Shown here one piece after another: positions 36,072-46,811 of a stretch of DNA of 64,000 bases. A model generated the notes under the pieces. The model had not been told where the DNA came from. It ran no database searches and worked only from the letters and a program-made list of their open reading frames with translations. The position numbers and the translations under genes were made by a program. Source of the stretch: Phlebiopsis flavidoalba (Eukaryota > Basidiomycota > Agaricomycetes > Polyporales > Phanerochaetaceae); contig JAOCPU010000037.1 in the NCBI GenBank assembly GCA_035772785.1, positions 248,001 through 312,000 on the forward strand, read 5' to 3'. How positions within the stretch are numbered: the first letter of the stretch is position 1; every line of letters begins with the position of its first letter.

Positions 36072-37666
36072 ATGCTGCAGACGGAGCTGACGAGGCTGCT
36101 TGGGATTCGCGTGTGAGTGTATGCGCGCGCGTGGGTGAGGGTTCTTCCTGAGCTTATGCGTGTCCCCTTCTAGACCGTTTTGTGATGCCGGGACAGGCTG
36201 CAATGGTAAGTCACCACACTCGCACCGTACTTACTGATTATGCATGCTCAAGTAGAAACGTAGGCGGGTCGGTACCTACACTCCCTAGTCGCAGCCAGTA
36301 TCCAACTGCCGGCGCGCTCGGTACGCCCCTCCCCCCTTCCAGAACACCTCGTGATCACACAACTCCTGGACGTCCTCACCGCACTCACCCAACCGAACCC
36401 CCGAGCGCACTGAAGCGCAAAGCCGTGCGCGAGACACGCAAGCTCACGCGAAAGCCCTCGGCGTGAATTTGGTTAATCACGTGCTCCGGCATCAACCGCC
36501 CGACTACGCGGGCTACGGCGCGCGGCGGTCGAGGAGGGCGTGCGGATATGCGAGACGGCGGGGCAACAATCGTGCGTTCGGACTAGTGGGGTTCTTTCTT
36601 TCACGGTGGAAGGGGTACGGGACGCTGTGTGCCAGCAGGCCCGCTGATTGGGTATTTGAAGAAGCGAGGGGTGTTGTGTGGTCGTGCACAACCGGGTACG
36701 GACCCTCTATTACGGTATGCGGAACGTGTGCTCCGTGTGGCGGGTTTAACTCTGGAGGTGTACTAGGGGCTCCTCTCGTCCAGTCTGCGGTCCCAAAGCT
36801 GGAGGCAGGAACATTCTGAGCATAGGACGGTTTAGAGTGTACGTGACAGTCAACGCCACAGTACTCCTTGGATTAATTCCCAATTCCACAGGTGCTGAGA
36901 CACCCTGGTGAAAAGAGACATCGCGGCCTTGTACTGGTAAGCGGCATATCTATCTCCTTGGACGTTATGATAATTCAATAAAACTAGCTGACACGGGCTG
37001 CACAAGAGCTAATACACCATATCTTGCTTTGGGCGGTTGTATCGCAGGATGGTCGAGGTCTCGCCCGGGCGGGGGGACTGCCACTCGCATTGGGGGCCTG
37101 TGTGTAAGTTCCCATGCTTCATGAGCAATCGCGGCCGTACTCCATCAAAAGCAATCGGCGAGAAACATCTTCGGCACACGAGTCATGTGCACCCCATTCG
37201 AGAGGTACGCTTCGCAACATCTAATCACCAGGCCCACCACTCACCCCCCGTTTCCCGCAGCAGTTACCCTAATACACCAAAACATCAAAGACACCATCGT
37301 CGCCGCGTCCGAGCAAGACACACTCCCACATCTTCCGCAAAACGCTGCACAACACCGCGCGCGTGTTCAAGAACGACGCCGTCTCGCAGGAGGTCCCAGG
37401 CTTTCGCGATCCGAGCGGCGGCCGGGCGGCGCCAAGTTCGAGGACTGTGCGCGCAGCTCGTCGCACGGGCGCGCGGGCAAGAAGGTGTACGAGACGGGCG
37501 ATCCGGACTACGGTACGGATCTGGACGGCGGGGATCTCGGCTGGCCTGATCAAGGACTGTCCGACGTGCGGAGGTGCTTGATATATAGAGCAGGGATTGA
37601 GCGCGAGGGCGGGGAGGAGGTTATTGATGGGCTGGCGAGGTTGAGGTCGTCAAACCTAAGCTGTAA
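36072..37666 (+). CDS. Nitronate monooxygenase (2-nitropropane dioxygenase family)
   Basis: FMN-dependent TIM-barrel enzymes that oxidise nitronates such as propionate-3-nitronate. The start MLQTELTRLLGIRV at 36072 is the family N-terminus and is followed by an intron. Then come LGVNLVNHVL (near 36460-36490), VEEGVRICETAG in the neighbouring frame (near 36521-36565), a degraded CTT stretch and HPGE block (near 36900), TPYLALGG (37014-37036), DGRGLARAGG and LPLALGACV (37048-37102), an intron starting gtaagt at 37103, then NIFGTRVMCTPFE (37168-37203), QNIKDTIVAASEQDT (37280-37325), HIFRKTLHNTARVFKND, a block read across frames as GKKVYETGDPDYG, and IWTAGISAGLIKDCPTC (37517-37570). EVEVVKPKL and a stop at 37664-37666 end it. 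At least five frame changes. It lies 247 bp upstream of the formyltransferase gene on the same strand. Confidence 0.85.
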
Positions 37667-37913
37667 GATCATTCTCGGTGAAGTTTGGGCAATGTATTAG
37701 TGAATATACCACAATCATGAAACGGGAGCACTGTTTGTACCACAGCACCTGCCCCGAATGGGTTTTGCGGACAAAGGTTTGATCCGCCTGCCCACTCGCC
37801 ACTTGGGTCGCGCGCGTCTTGGCGGCGTGCGCGCTTTCCTACCCGGAATCGGAGCTTTGGCGCGTCTTCACCCGTCTCGGGTTCTCCCTCCAGGACAAAT
37901 TCCACGACAAGAC

Positions 37914-39463
37914 ATGCTGCTTCGGAGTCTGACGAGAACACGCGCGGGTATCACACTACGTGCGCGCTATAGCACTCAAGTATCCCAAAACACCCGCGCC
38001 GAGCCGGCCGTTTGACGTGCTGTTCTTCGGACGCGACGAGTTCTCGTGTCTCGTGTTGCAGCAGCTACATGCTGCGCGAGGTGCGTCCATAGCGATTCCA
38101 TCGTAGCTACAGTGATAATCATCATTTTCACAGATGTTGGTGGCAGCAGCTCTCCCTCGTCACGCAACCCGACATGAAGACTGGCAGACGTGGCCTCCGT
38201 GATCTCCGTCTGTGAGCACCTTGCCTAGGTACATCAGCCTACTCACTCAATGCATTATCACTGCCAGCTCCATTAAAACTACTCGGCCAAGAGCTCTCCC
38301 TACCAGTTCACACAATCCCACCAGACAGACCCTCCTTCAAACATGGCAGGTCCCACCGTCCCTCCTTTCATCCACACACCTCTAACCTCTCACAGCCCCC
38401 ACCCCCTTCACCTCACCCAACTCGCCCCCACCACCCGAGCGACTGCTCATAACCGCGTCGCTTCGGGCGCATCCTCCCCAGCAGCCTGCTCGCGCTCTTC
38501 GCGCCGGGGCGCCGCCTCAACGTGCACCCCTCGCTGCTGCCGCTGTACACGCGGGCCGGCGCCGATCCAGCGTGCGCTCATGGACGGGCGGCGGGAGACG
38601 GGCGTGTGTGTGATTGAGATGATGGAGAAGAGGAGGGGTATTGATGCGGGGGAAGTGTGGGGGCGGGAGAAGGACGGATGGTACCCGTGGTGTTTTGTTG
38701 AGGGTTGGGTGCGCCTGGTGTCTGACGGACATACAGGATGTTCCGGGAGATGCGGAATTTGGGACGCTGAGAGATACGCTGGCTGTCGAGGGTGGACAGC
38801 TGTTGTCTCTGTTCTGCGAGATATGCTCGAGAACGAAGGTACGGGCGCCGCCGCGACTCCCGATTGAAACATGTGCTTTTACTAACTCAGTTTCTCACAG
38901 GCCGTTTCACAATCGCCTCAAGAGTCTGCTGAAGGCGTGCCGCGAGCGAACCTCTGATCACAGCCGAACGACTCGTGCATTCGATTTTGCGACACTGACC
39001 GCAGAAGGCCGTTATCCGCCGCCAACGCGCAATATCGCATCAAGTGCGTAGACCATCGCTGCCAAGTTATCCCCTTTTCTTACCGTTTGACAGAAAACCC
39101 CTCTTTTTGCGTACCTGAAGACCGGTCGAACATTGCAGTTACACGACCCTGCTGTGGAAGTAGCCCCTGCGGAACGCGTGCGGGCTATGCTATCGGACCC
39201 CACGGCATGATGGTGTACGAGCCGACAGCTAAAGCCCTCTTCATTCGATGCGCTGAGGACACTTATTTGCGCGTTAGCCAGGTACGACCGCCCGTATCCA
39301 TATTATTCAAGTTACTCATTCGTTTTTTTTTGCTAGGAATTTTAAACAGCAGGACCGGGCACTGCTGAATGCTAAGCAGTGGTGGGAATGGCGTGAGGCC
39401 CTGATATGGTCGTGTCCGGCAGCAATGGGGGAGAAGATCGTGGTTCTCCTTTCCAGCATATGA
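37914..39463 (+). CDS. FMT1: Mitochondrial methionyl-tRNA formyltransferase
   Basis: Formylates initiator Met-tRNA for mitochondrial translation. The start MLLRSLTRTRAGITLRARYS at 37914 is Arg-rich and lacks acidic residues, as expected of a matrix targeting peptide. It is followed in another frame by PFDVLFFGRDEFSCLVLQQL (38006-38070), VTQPDMKTGRRG after an intron, LKLLGQELSLPVHTIPPDRP (38275-38330), RFGRILPSSLLALFAPGRR then LNVHPSLLP (38460-38540), the family signature for the folate-binding active site, RGPAPIQRALMDGRRETGVC (38550-38610) and RGIDAGEVWGRE. The C-terminal domain has TGRTLQLHDPAVEVAP (39120-39165), ALFIRCAEDTYLRVSQ, an intron from 39282 to 39337 and KQQDRALLNAKQWW with NGVRPDMVVSG read across frames. 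The exact stop is unsure; 39463 is the first stop in one frame. More than five frame changes. Confidence 0.88.
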
Positions 39464-39588
39464 GCGTTCCATTACTAAGCGCGAATATACAAGTCACAGC
39501 ATTATATCTGCAGGCATTGAGCCTTAATATACCAAGATCATTACGACAAGATGAGGGATATGTTTTACATGGCGAGCGGCCCTGATGA

Positions 39589-40891
39589 TTAGTCGGAGGT
39601 CAAGTCGATAACATCGTCGCTAGCATTTACGACGATGGGGCTTGGTTTCGCGTCTGAGGCGCTTTTGACGTCTTCGGTCATTGTTCCGAGCCCCACCCTG
39701 CTTTGTTCTTGAGCTTTTCCAGTATTGCGGTGGCCGCGGCCAACTCGACCTACAAATGAACTTAGCCAAACCTAAGTCATAGATGCAGCTCGGGTCGTTA
39801 CGAACACGCAAAGCCGCAGAATTGTCATCGCTGTCCGGGATTCGATTTCGACTAAATTTCAGCAAAATGTCAGGAGAGTATCGATCGTGTCCGCAGATTG
39901 TCCGTACTATAGTCGACTTGGGCCTCTTGTTGGCTCTCCGAGAGGTGCTCGCGTGGTGGTTCGCACCGTCATCAGGTGGTGATGATTGTCCTGACACGTC
40001 GTGCCGCGGGAGGTCTAGGGATGACTCCCTGGGCCCTGAAGCATACCTGCGCAGCAACTAAATTCAGCAAGACTGTCAAGACTGTAGACTTGAACCATGA
40101 TGTTACCTCTAGGCCTATAACGAAATGAAAGCACACGATATGGCTTCTTCCACGGGGTCGATCCACTTGATGTTTAACTTTCAGATACGGACCGAGGCCC
40201 GTCTTGACTTCTTTACCTAAGCTGATAGGGCGGGTAAGTGAGTCGTATAGGCACAAGACTCAGCTGCCTTTACGATACGCAGTGAGCCCCACATTTCTTC
40301 GTACGTTCATGCACTGGACCGATGGGCTCAGCCACGTCTGAGTCAGGTTCCCAAACCTTCTTTGCTGCACCCCCATTTCTTCACGCGGACAAGACCACTA
40401 TGCGGATTTCACCCAAGGACTCCAGAGATCCAGGCTCGTCCGTCTAGGGGCGTCATCTGCTCGAATGTGAGATATTTCTGGATTCGAGGACGGTTCATTG
40501 GCTTCGCAATACCCATCAGAAAATTTGTATCCGAGAGAATGTATAGGGCAGTACGGTTTCGGAGCTAGTAGGCGCTCCTTGGCGAACCGTTTACGATCGC
40601 CGGGCTCGAGGACAATGTAGTCCATAGGACGTCCCGTCTACATGGACCATGAACTGCAGAGTTTGGGCTGCAGATTTGTTTGCGATGCCTATAGAAAATT
40701 CCTTTAAAACCTGGAAGTCAGCATACAAAGAACTTCTGCATGCAATCGCGTCATGGTTGACCTTATTCTGTTCGCTTGCTATCCAGCAAGCCATCTCCCT
40801 TCTCTGCGCTGGCGAGCGTGCCATACTCATGGAGACACTCAACTCCTTTCCCAATTCCTTATCGAGACCATCCACATCGCCCAAAGATCAT
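39589..40891 (-). CDS. DUF7918-like protein, copy C
   Basis: Third family member, first of three head-to-tail copies on the minus strand. The start at 40889-40891 reads MIFGDVDG (in copies D and E MIFGE), followed by frame-broken sequence. Then come REMACWIASEQNK, a gtcaac intron of about 50 bp at the conserved site, EFSIGIANKSA, MVHVDGTSYG, GAPTSSETVLPYTFSRIQ (near 40540-40590), LESLGEIRIVVLS (near 40415-40455), PVHERTKKCGAHCVS (near 40275-40325), VLSFRYRPR (near 40110-40137) and FRAQGVIPRPPA (near 40005-40045). A charged tail ends in SDDVIDLTSD with stop at 39589-39591. Function unknown. The 3' end is only about 125 bp from the tail of the convergent formyltransferase gene. Several one- or two-base frame changes, most near the N-terminus. 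Confidence 0.8.
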
Positions 40892-41574
40892 TGTTGCGGC
40901 CTGGAAATGTCACAGACTTCTTTTCCGGTGTTTCTACTACGTGACTGTCCGCAGCCGCAAAGTAACCCGAAACGACGGAAGAACTGTACACAGGCAGAGA
41001 TATTAGCCCCCCCCATCGCCCGTGACATGCCACTTGGAGGCCGTGACGGAGCGGGTCTCATATTCATCAATGTGACAGGGCGCGCGGGGTCCGTGACGTC
41101 GCGTAGCACACCCGTCGACTCGTGGGGTTATTTGTCGAACATGAATATTAATTTTATCATTGGTGACAAAACGGGTTCGCAACACCTTGCCCCGATTGTT
41201 CACATTTCAGAACTTGGTCAGAAACGACGCACCACTTTTCGCTACCATGAATACTTACTGATATTACGTCGGGGCTGCTCCATCGACTCGACCTAGATGG
41301 CAAAGGCTTGGCTTAACTACATATGAATTAAGCAGTACCTACGAGAACCTGAGTGGGCGTCTACGCCGAGGGGGGGGGGGGGGGTGGAGGGATCTGCTCA
41401 ACTCTGCCTGCTTCACAACACATAGATAATCCTCTATTAATCGACATAATATTGTAGGCTTAGCTTGATATATGTAGGGACATTAACCTGATATAACGGA
41501 GAGCAACAGTTAGACAATAACGGGATGGATAATGTGTTTAAATATCACGATGATAGGAAGTTCGAACAGCTCAC
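40892..41574. other. Spacer between DUF7918 copies C and D
   Basis: Holds the 5' flank of copy C and the 3' flank of copy D. It contains a 15-G run at 41370-41384 and AT-rich DNA at 41400-41560. No coding sequence beyond shadows. Confidence 0.45.
41370..41384 (+). repeat. 15-G homopolymer run
   Basis: Longest G run in the window, in the spacer between DUF7918 copies C and D. Confidence 0.85.
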
Positions 41575-42874
41575 TCAATCAGATGTAAGGTCAAAACATT
41601 CGCCGCCGATTTGCGCATTAATGGGAGCCGGCTCGCACTTGATTTCGCTTTTTGGCGTCTTTTTTCTGTCTTTTCTTAGCCATTCTGGCCCTGAGACTCT
41701 CCAATATCACCGTTGCTGCCGCTAGCTCCGCCTGTAGGTACAGTTGAGCCAAATCCAGATCGACCGTAGCAACAACTTGGCACGAACCTGCAAGGCTGCT
41801 GAGTCATCGTCGCTGCTTTCTGATTCACGCGGCTCACACATGTTCATCTCCTAAATGCGGTATAGCGTTCGTTATTCAGCTAGAGCTAGAGGCGTAAATT
41901 GATCGTCCGCTGGTTCGTAAACCATGCTCGTTTCGGGACCGCTTACTCGACGTGGGGAGTACTGCTTTTTACGACGCAATGTTTCCCTGGTCTTCGTTAG
42001 AAACCTCAGGTAGTCCAGGGATGAGACCCTGAGCCTGCAGGATATCTGTGTACCCTAATCGTCAGAACACACAAATAGTACGCATCCAAGTCACCTGTAT
42101 TACCTTTTGGTCTATAGCGAAACAAGAGTGCACGGTAGGTGCTTTCAGGTGGATCAATGTCCTCAAAATTAGCTGCACGATATGGAGCTATTCCCGTCCT
42201 TCGCTTCTTTACCCATGCTGGCAAAAGTCAGTATGTCATTTGTATAAAAAACCGCATTGAGTTCGGAATTGGCCTTTACGATACGCAGTGAGCGCCAACC
42301 ATCTTGGTACGCTCATGGATTGGTCCAACATCGTCCAGGAGGAGCATTTGTTTTTTGTGTGTAGCCATTCTCTGTTTCCGTACGCTTTCACGCGGCGAGT
42401 CTTGATGCGGATTGTGCCCAGGGACTCTAGTTGCTCAGAGCTCGTGTGATGTAAGTGATCATCTAAAATCTCGTAAGACCTTGCCTAATGACGAAAATCG
42501 TTAGGCTCTTCATACCATCAGACAGCTGAACCCGAGAAAAACCTATAAGGCAGCACAGTTTCAGCACTGATAGGGGCGCCTTGCGAGTGATCCCGTTGGC
42601 CGGGACGTAGCATGACGCAGTCTGTACGACGCCCATCTACGTTTACTGTAAGAAGCAGAGCTTGGTCTGCAGAGTTATTGGCAAAGTGTATAGTAAATTC
42701 CTTGCGTGGGTTGTTTGAGTGAGTAGCACAAAAACTTGTGCATGAAGTTGATCCGACCTTGTCCTCTTCACTTGCTATCCAGCAGGCCATTTCCCCGTCG
42801 CTGGTGAGAGTGCCATACTCTTGAAGACCGTCCTGCCCAATTTTTACAGAGACGTCTATCTCTCCAAATATCAT
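41575..42874 (-). CDS. DUF7918-like protein, copy D
   Basis: Fourth family member. The start at 42874 gives an unbroken N-terminal exon, MIFGEIDVSVKIGQDGLQEY then TLTSDGEMACWIASEEDK, followed by the conserved intron and EFTIHFANNSADQALLL, VNVDGRRTDCVML and GAPISAETVLPYRF (near 42545-42585). Further blocks are LESLGTIRI (near 42420), IHERTKMVGAHCVS (near 42275-42315), LLFRYRPKGNT (near 42090-42125) and DILQAQGLIPGLPE (near 42005-42050), with a tail ending CFDLTSD and stop at 41575-41577. The terminal motif departs from VIDLT in its first two residues (CF for VI), so the SUMO-interacting motif may be weakened or the bases wrong. It reads as the least damaged of the minus-strand copies in its first 120 codons. 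Confidence 0.82.
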
Positions 42875-43335
42875 TGTCAGTATGAAAATGACACCGACCC
42901 TTTCCCTGAATCTATTCTTGCGTGCGGCGTCACAGGCCCGGTGGGTGAGGGTGAGAACACGGAATTAGCGCCGTGACATATCTAGCTAACAGGGACCGTG
43001 ACAGGACCGTGACGTGGCAAACCGCGTGATGTGACAGACACGCCCGTAACGCACTGCGACGCGACGGCGATGTGGTCTGGACTCAACTTTCCATGTCTGC
43101 TTTTTTTTTGGGCCTACCCCACGACTGGCTGTCGCCTCACGTCCCGAACTTACACTATTTGAAAAAAAAGCCGTCAAGTTCGATCTATTATACACCGCCA
43201 TGGATCATATCGTCATATCTGAAGCGACATATTCGACCATACTAAATGTTGGTGCGCGACCGTCGTTTGAAACCGAACTCGTGAGCCACTGATATTAAAG
43301 TCAATAGGAATTCGCCAACGTTATTTACACCCAGG
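42875..43335. other. Spacer between DUF7918 copies D and E
   Basis: Intergenic DNA with T-rich and A-rich runs at 43102-43110 and 43163-43170 and no recognised gene. It carries the 5' flank of copy D. Confidence 0.45.
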
Positions 43336-44717
43336 TCAGGGAATACTCACCAAGCGTTTTGCTAGATTAGTCAGAAAGTGGAGGTCGATGACCTCTCCGC
43401 TGAAGCTGAATGCAACAGGAGTTCCCTTGGCTCTCGTTTGACTCGCTTTCGCTGGTTGATTTCGAGCAGCCTGTGCTGCGGACTTCTTGGCCTCGAGACT
43501 CTCCCAGTGCGCTTTTGCTGCCGCCAGTCTCGCCTGTACATGGATAGATGTGTGTTAGCTATCAGCTATCACGCAGAGGAGGTAAACTGTTTACAGACCT
43601 CCAAAACGCTCGTGCCCTCGGAATCCAACTCTTCGTCGCTGACTACAATTGGAGATTAGCAAAGAACATCCGCATCAGTCAACCATGGGGGTTAGCTAAG
43701 GCGCTTTCCTCCTACATACCACTAGTATCTCTCGGTCGCTTGTTGGATCCTGAGGCCCTCAGTCCCCGTCTCGTACCATTGGCAGTTAACAGCGGTCTAG
43801 CAGCTAAAGCCGTTGGAGATGCCGGATGATTCCTTGTGCCTTGAGAATGTCTACATTCCAAATGGTTGAGAACGATTACTTTAGCACTCCACAGGAACCA
43901 CATAACCTCTTGATCTGTAACAAAATTGGAAAGTACAATAGGGATTTGCCAGGCGGGTCCCTATGTATGTGCCACGCAAACTCCGTGCCACATCGGAGAT
44001 GTGTGCCGGACGGTGGGACGTGTCCCTCCTTTCTGCCCCCTAGACTAGCGTGTGGACATGAGTCATTCATACAGACGTGGCGAGCTTTGTACCCATATGT
44101 TTGCTTACGATGTGCAGTGATGACGCTGCGCTCGTTTTTTTCTTGGTGCGTTCATGCAATAATCCAATAGCTGGAGGCAAAGGCTCATTACGCCACTCTC
44201 TCTAGTTATAACTTCATTGATCGCCACACGCTGAGCTGTGACGCGGATTGTCCCTAACGCGTCCAGGGAAGATTGGGACATTTTATTGCGTATAGATGAT
44301 CGTCTACCTCGTGATCAAATTCAAAATCGTCGTGGTTACTATAACCAAGTCGAGCTCACCATCTGAAGTTTGGATAAGTGAAAACATAAATGGCCGTACG
44401 GTTTTCTGGCTCGCACTAACACCTATTACATCAACCGTCCGTCCGGGATGGACCACCGTTCTGGACGCATCACGCCCGTCTATGTACACCTTAAAGCCCA
44501 TGGAAATCAAGGGCAGAATTGTTGATAAGTTTTTTTTTTACAGTGAATTCCTATTCCACATTTAGCAAGCGACTAGACCACCAGTGGATACACTCTCACC
44601 TTGTCTTGCTCACTCGCTATCCAGCAGCTCGTTCTCCCGCCGCTGGTGGTTGTGCCTATTCCATCTAGCTGGTTTTCCTTCGATGTGCACGGATACTTTC
44701 GCTTCGCCAAATATCAT
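43336..44717 (-). CDS. DUF7918-like protein, copy E (divergent)
   Basis: Fifth family member. The start at 44715-44717 reads MIFGEAKVSVHIEGKPA, then a frame change leading to a GRTSCWIASEQDK-like block and the conserved intron (gtgaga). EFTVKKNLSTILPL, VYIDGRDASRTVVHPG, VDVIGVSASQKTVRPFMFSL (near 44370-44430), LLHERTKK (near 44130-44155), a poorly kept FQFCYRSRG in place of FRYRP (near 43920-43950) and VDILKAQGII (near 43830-43860) follow. A tail gives GEVIDLHFL (43370-43396) with the first stop at 43336-43338. One extra C would turn DLH into DLT, so the terminal motif is probably the family VIDLT with an indel. Lower similarity to C and D suggests it is the oldest of this array or is decaying. 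Confidence 0.72.
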
Positions 44718-45110
44718 CGCCACCTGGAGCCTACTCGGAGCCAAGAAATTCAGGGGGTCTAGGTTACGCCAGTGGGTAGAGAGTGTGGTAGTAGTTGCGC
44801 TGGTTGAGAAAGGCTGCACTAACAGGTACTAGTGCCTACTCGAAAACTGGCGAGTGGCACGTCTGGACTTGGGCATGCCTACACCACGACCTTCTGAAAC
44901 CCTAACACTACTATGTTGTTCTCAGCCCGTGTCGTGCATTATTTGGAAGGACAAGGTGCATGTCTGACTAAAAGCATTTGCAAATTTTTTGAGTCTTCAC
45001 TGAAGCATCAATGTACTGTAGTAAACATGTAAAGTAGTAGGCTCCCGTCAGAGACGTGGACGGAAGAGACCAGTCTTCAACCCTCGGACAGCAGAGCAGA
45101 AGCTCCATGC
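44718..45110. other. Spacer between DUF7918 copy E and the GH16 gene
   Basis: AT-richer DNA containing the promoter of copy E and the 3' flank of the CRH-like gene, both on the minus strand. No coding sequence recognised. Confidence 0.45.
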
Positions 45111-46691
45111 TCATGCTAGAACGGCTCCCACCAGCGAAAAGACAACTGCGCTCGCAACAGTCCACAGACCCAAAGCGCCCTGGACGCCGCTGAGTGACCC
45201 GACAGCACCGTTGATGGTGGTAAGGTTCGAGAAACGCGACGCTCGGAGTGAAAGTGGATGTGTTCTTGCCATACACCATACGAGGTCGCGTCCGAGGGCT
45301 CAGCTGACGTCGGGTCTGCGCACGTGATTGTTGATGCTCTGGATGAGGGCGTAAAAGTGGCCTGCGGCGACGTAATCGGGTCCTGCCGGGTTGATGGCAT
45401 GCCGCCGGCCATTGAACTGTACCCTGCGGCTCAGGATCGGCTGGGATGCCAGCCGGCCACATACTGAAAGAGACGTCAGACGCTAAGAAGAATACGTTGT
45501 AGTGCTGTGCTCACCTGAGCTGGATATACGGCTCTGGGGTGTTCGGGTATTGGGTTGACAACCGTTGACGACTGCGTCAGAGGCCTTGAGTTGCCGCACA
45601 ATGCACCGTCAATCAGCCAGGTCAAAGCGTCGGGCTTCCAGTCCGATCTGTACCAATTGTGTCAGTGATTTGAACGCGCAATTTGGGACGAGACGTAGCG
45701 GACCGTATAAATCGTGATAGTTGGAGAATGTGTCATGTGTCGAGAGGTTGACGACAGTCATGCCGTGAGTCTCGGCAGCTACATAATCGTGTTAGTTGAC
45801 AAATACACTGTCCAGTTTTGCCAACCTACGGATATTGCCCTGCCAGAAATATTCGTCTGGCCTTCGGTAGTCTGAGCACCAGGGAACTCCCAATCGATCT
45901 CATCCTTGATATCTGACATGGTGGATGAATGCTGTAACGACACCTCCCCAGCGACCGGTCTTCACTGCTCAGACGGTCAGTAGATATAATTAGGAGAGTG
46001 CACGCAACATACGTCTAGCGGTGATAGTGCCATAGTGAACATAGCGAGTAGAGCTGAGACGGATGTACCACCATTTGTTTTCCGTCCAGCAAAAGAGCTA
46101 ACTCTCCCCCAGAGGTGTTGGTGTTGATGATCTGGCCCTTGTCGAGGGTCCAGTCATACTCGGTAGCGTTACCACCATAATACGTCGTGTTCATCACGAT
46201 ACGGGAGAGATCCGGGAACGTGTGCTGTATCAGAACTACATGTAAGCAGACATGACTAGCGGAGATGTTTGCACAGGACCAACCTGTGCATTCTGGCAGA
46301 CAGACGGGCTCCGGCATACACGAGTCCAGGGAATGCGAGTACAGTGGATTGCATCCACCGAGACAGAACTAAAAAGCCAACCTCAATTCAGACGGAGTAG
46401 CAGTTGTATTTTCGGAAGTACATACAGAGCCGGAGCCACAAAATCCGTATTCACCTAGGATTCTTTGTTCAGCTGCGGACACGGTGACCACGGGTGGTGT
46501 CTCACTACAACACTGGGCGCCGAGGAAGGACAGAGTGTGGTGGAATTACTGAGATCCAAGCTCAGTCACGGCGTTAGAATTGTGCTGCGAGGTAGTAAGA
46601 TACTTGCCATGTTTGCCCGCCTTGGGCAGCGACCAACGAACCGAGAGAGAGAAAACCAAGAATCCTAGAGAATTTAGAGAGCCTGAAGCAT
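45111..46691 (-). CDS. CRH-type cell-wall transglycosylase (GH16), GPI-type tail
   Basis: CRH enzymes link chitin to beta-glucan in the fungal wall. After a likely start at 46689-46691 comes a signal peptide-like segment, ILGFLSLGSLVAAQ (46625-46670). A Cys-rich stretch follows: EYGFCGSGS, FCLGGCNPLYSHSLDSCMPE and PVC (about 46300-46450), the N-terminal module seen in many fungal CRH proteins. The catalytic domain starts with TTYYGGNATEYDWTLDKGQI (46130-46195). The nucleophile motif is DIKDEIDWEFPG (45880-45920), matching ExDxE. MWPAGIPADPEPQGTVQW, then AGGM in another frame, and MVYGKNTSTFTPSVAF (45230-45280) follow. The C-terminus, SAVVFSLVGAVLA with stop at 45111-45113, is hydrophobic like a GPI-anchor signal. 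Introns and at least four frame changes break the model. Confidence 0.9.
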
Positions 46692-46805
46692 GCTTGCCAG
46701 GTATACGCTTGGATGCGTTCCAGATAGAAGTGTTGTAACGGGGGTCCTCGTGGAATGACAGTACGGGTAAAAAGAGAGACAGGGACGCAGCCCCGGAGCG
46801 AGTGG

Positions 46806-46811
46806 TATATA
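46806..46811 (-). promoter_or_regulatory. Possible TATA box of the CRH-like gene
   Basis: TATATA lies about 115 bp upstream of the proposed start of the minus-strand GH16 gene, a plausible distance for a fungal TATA element. Based on sequence and position only. Confidence 0.3.
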
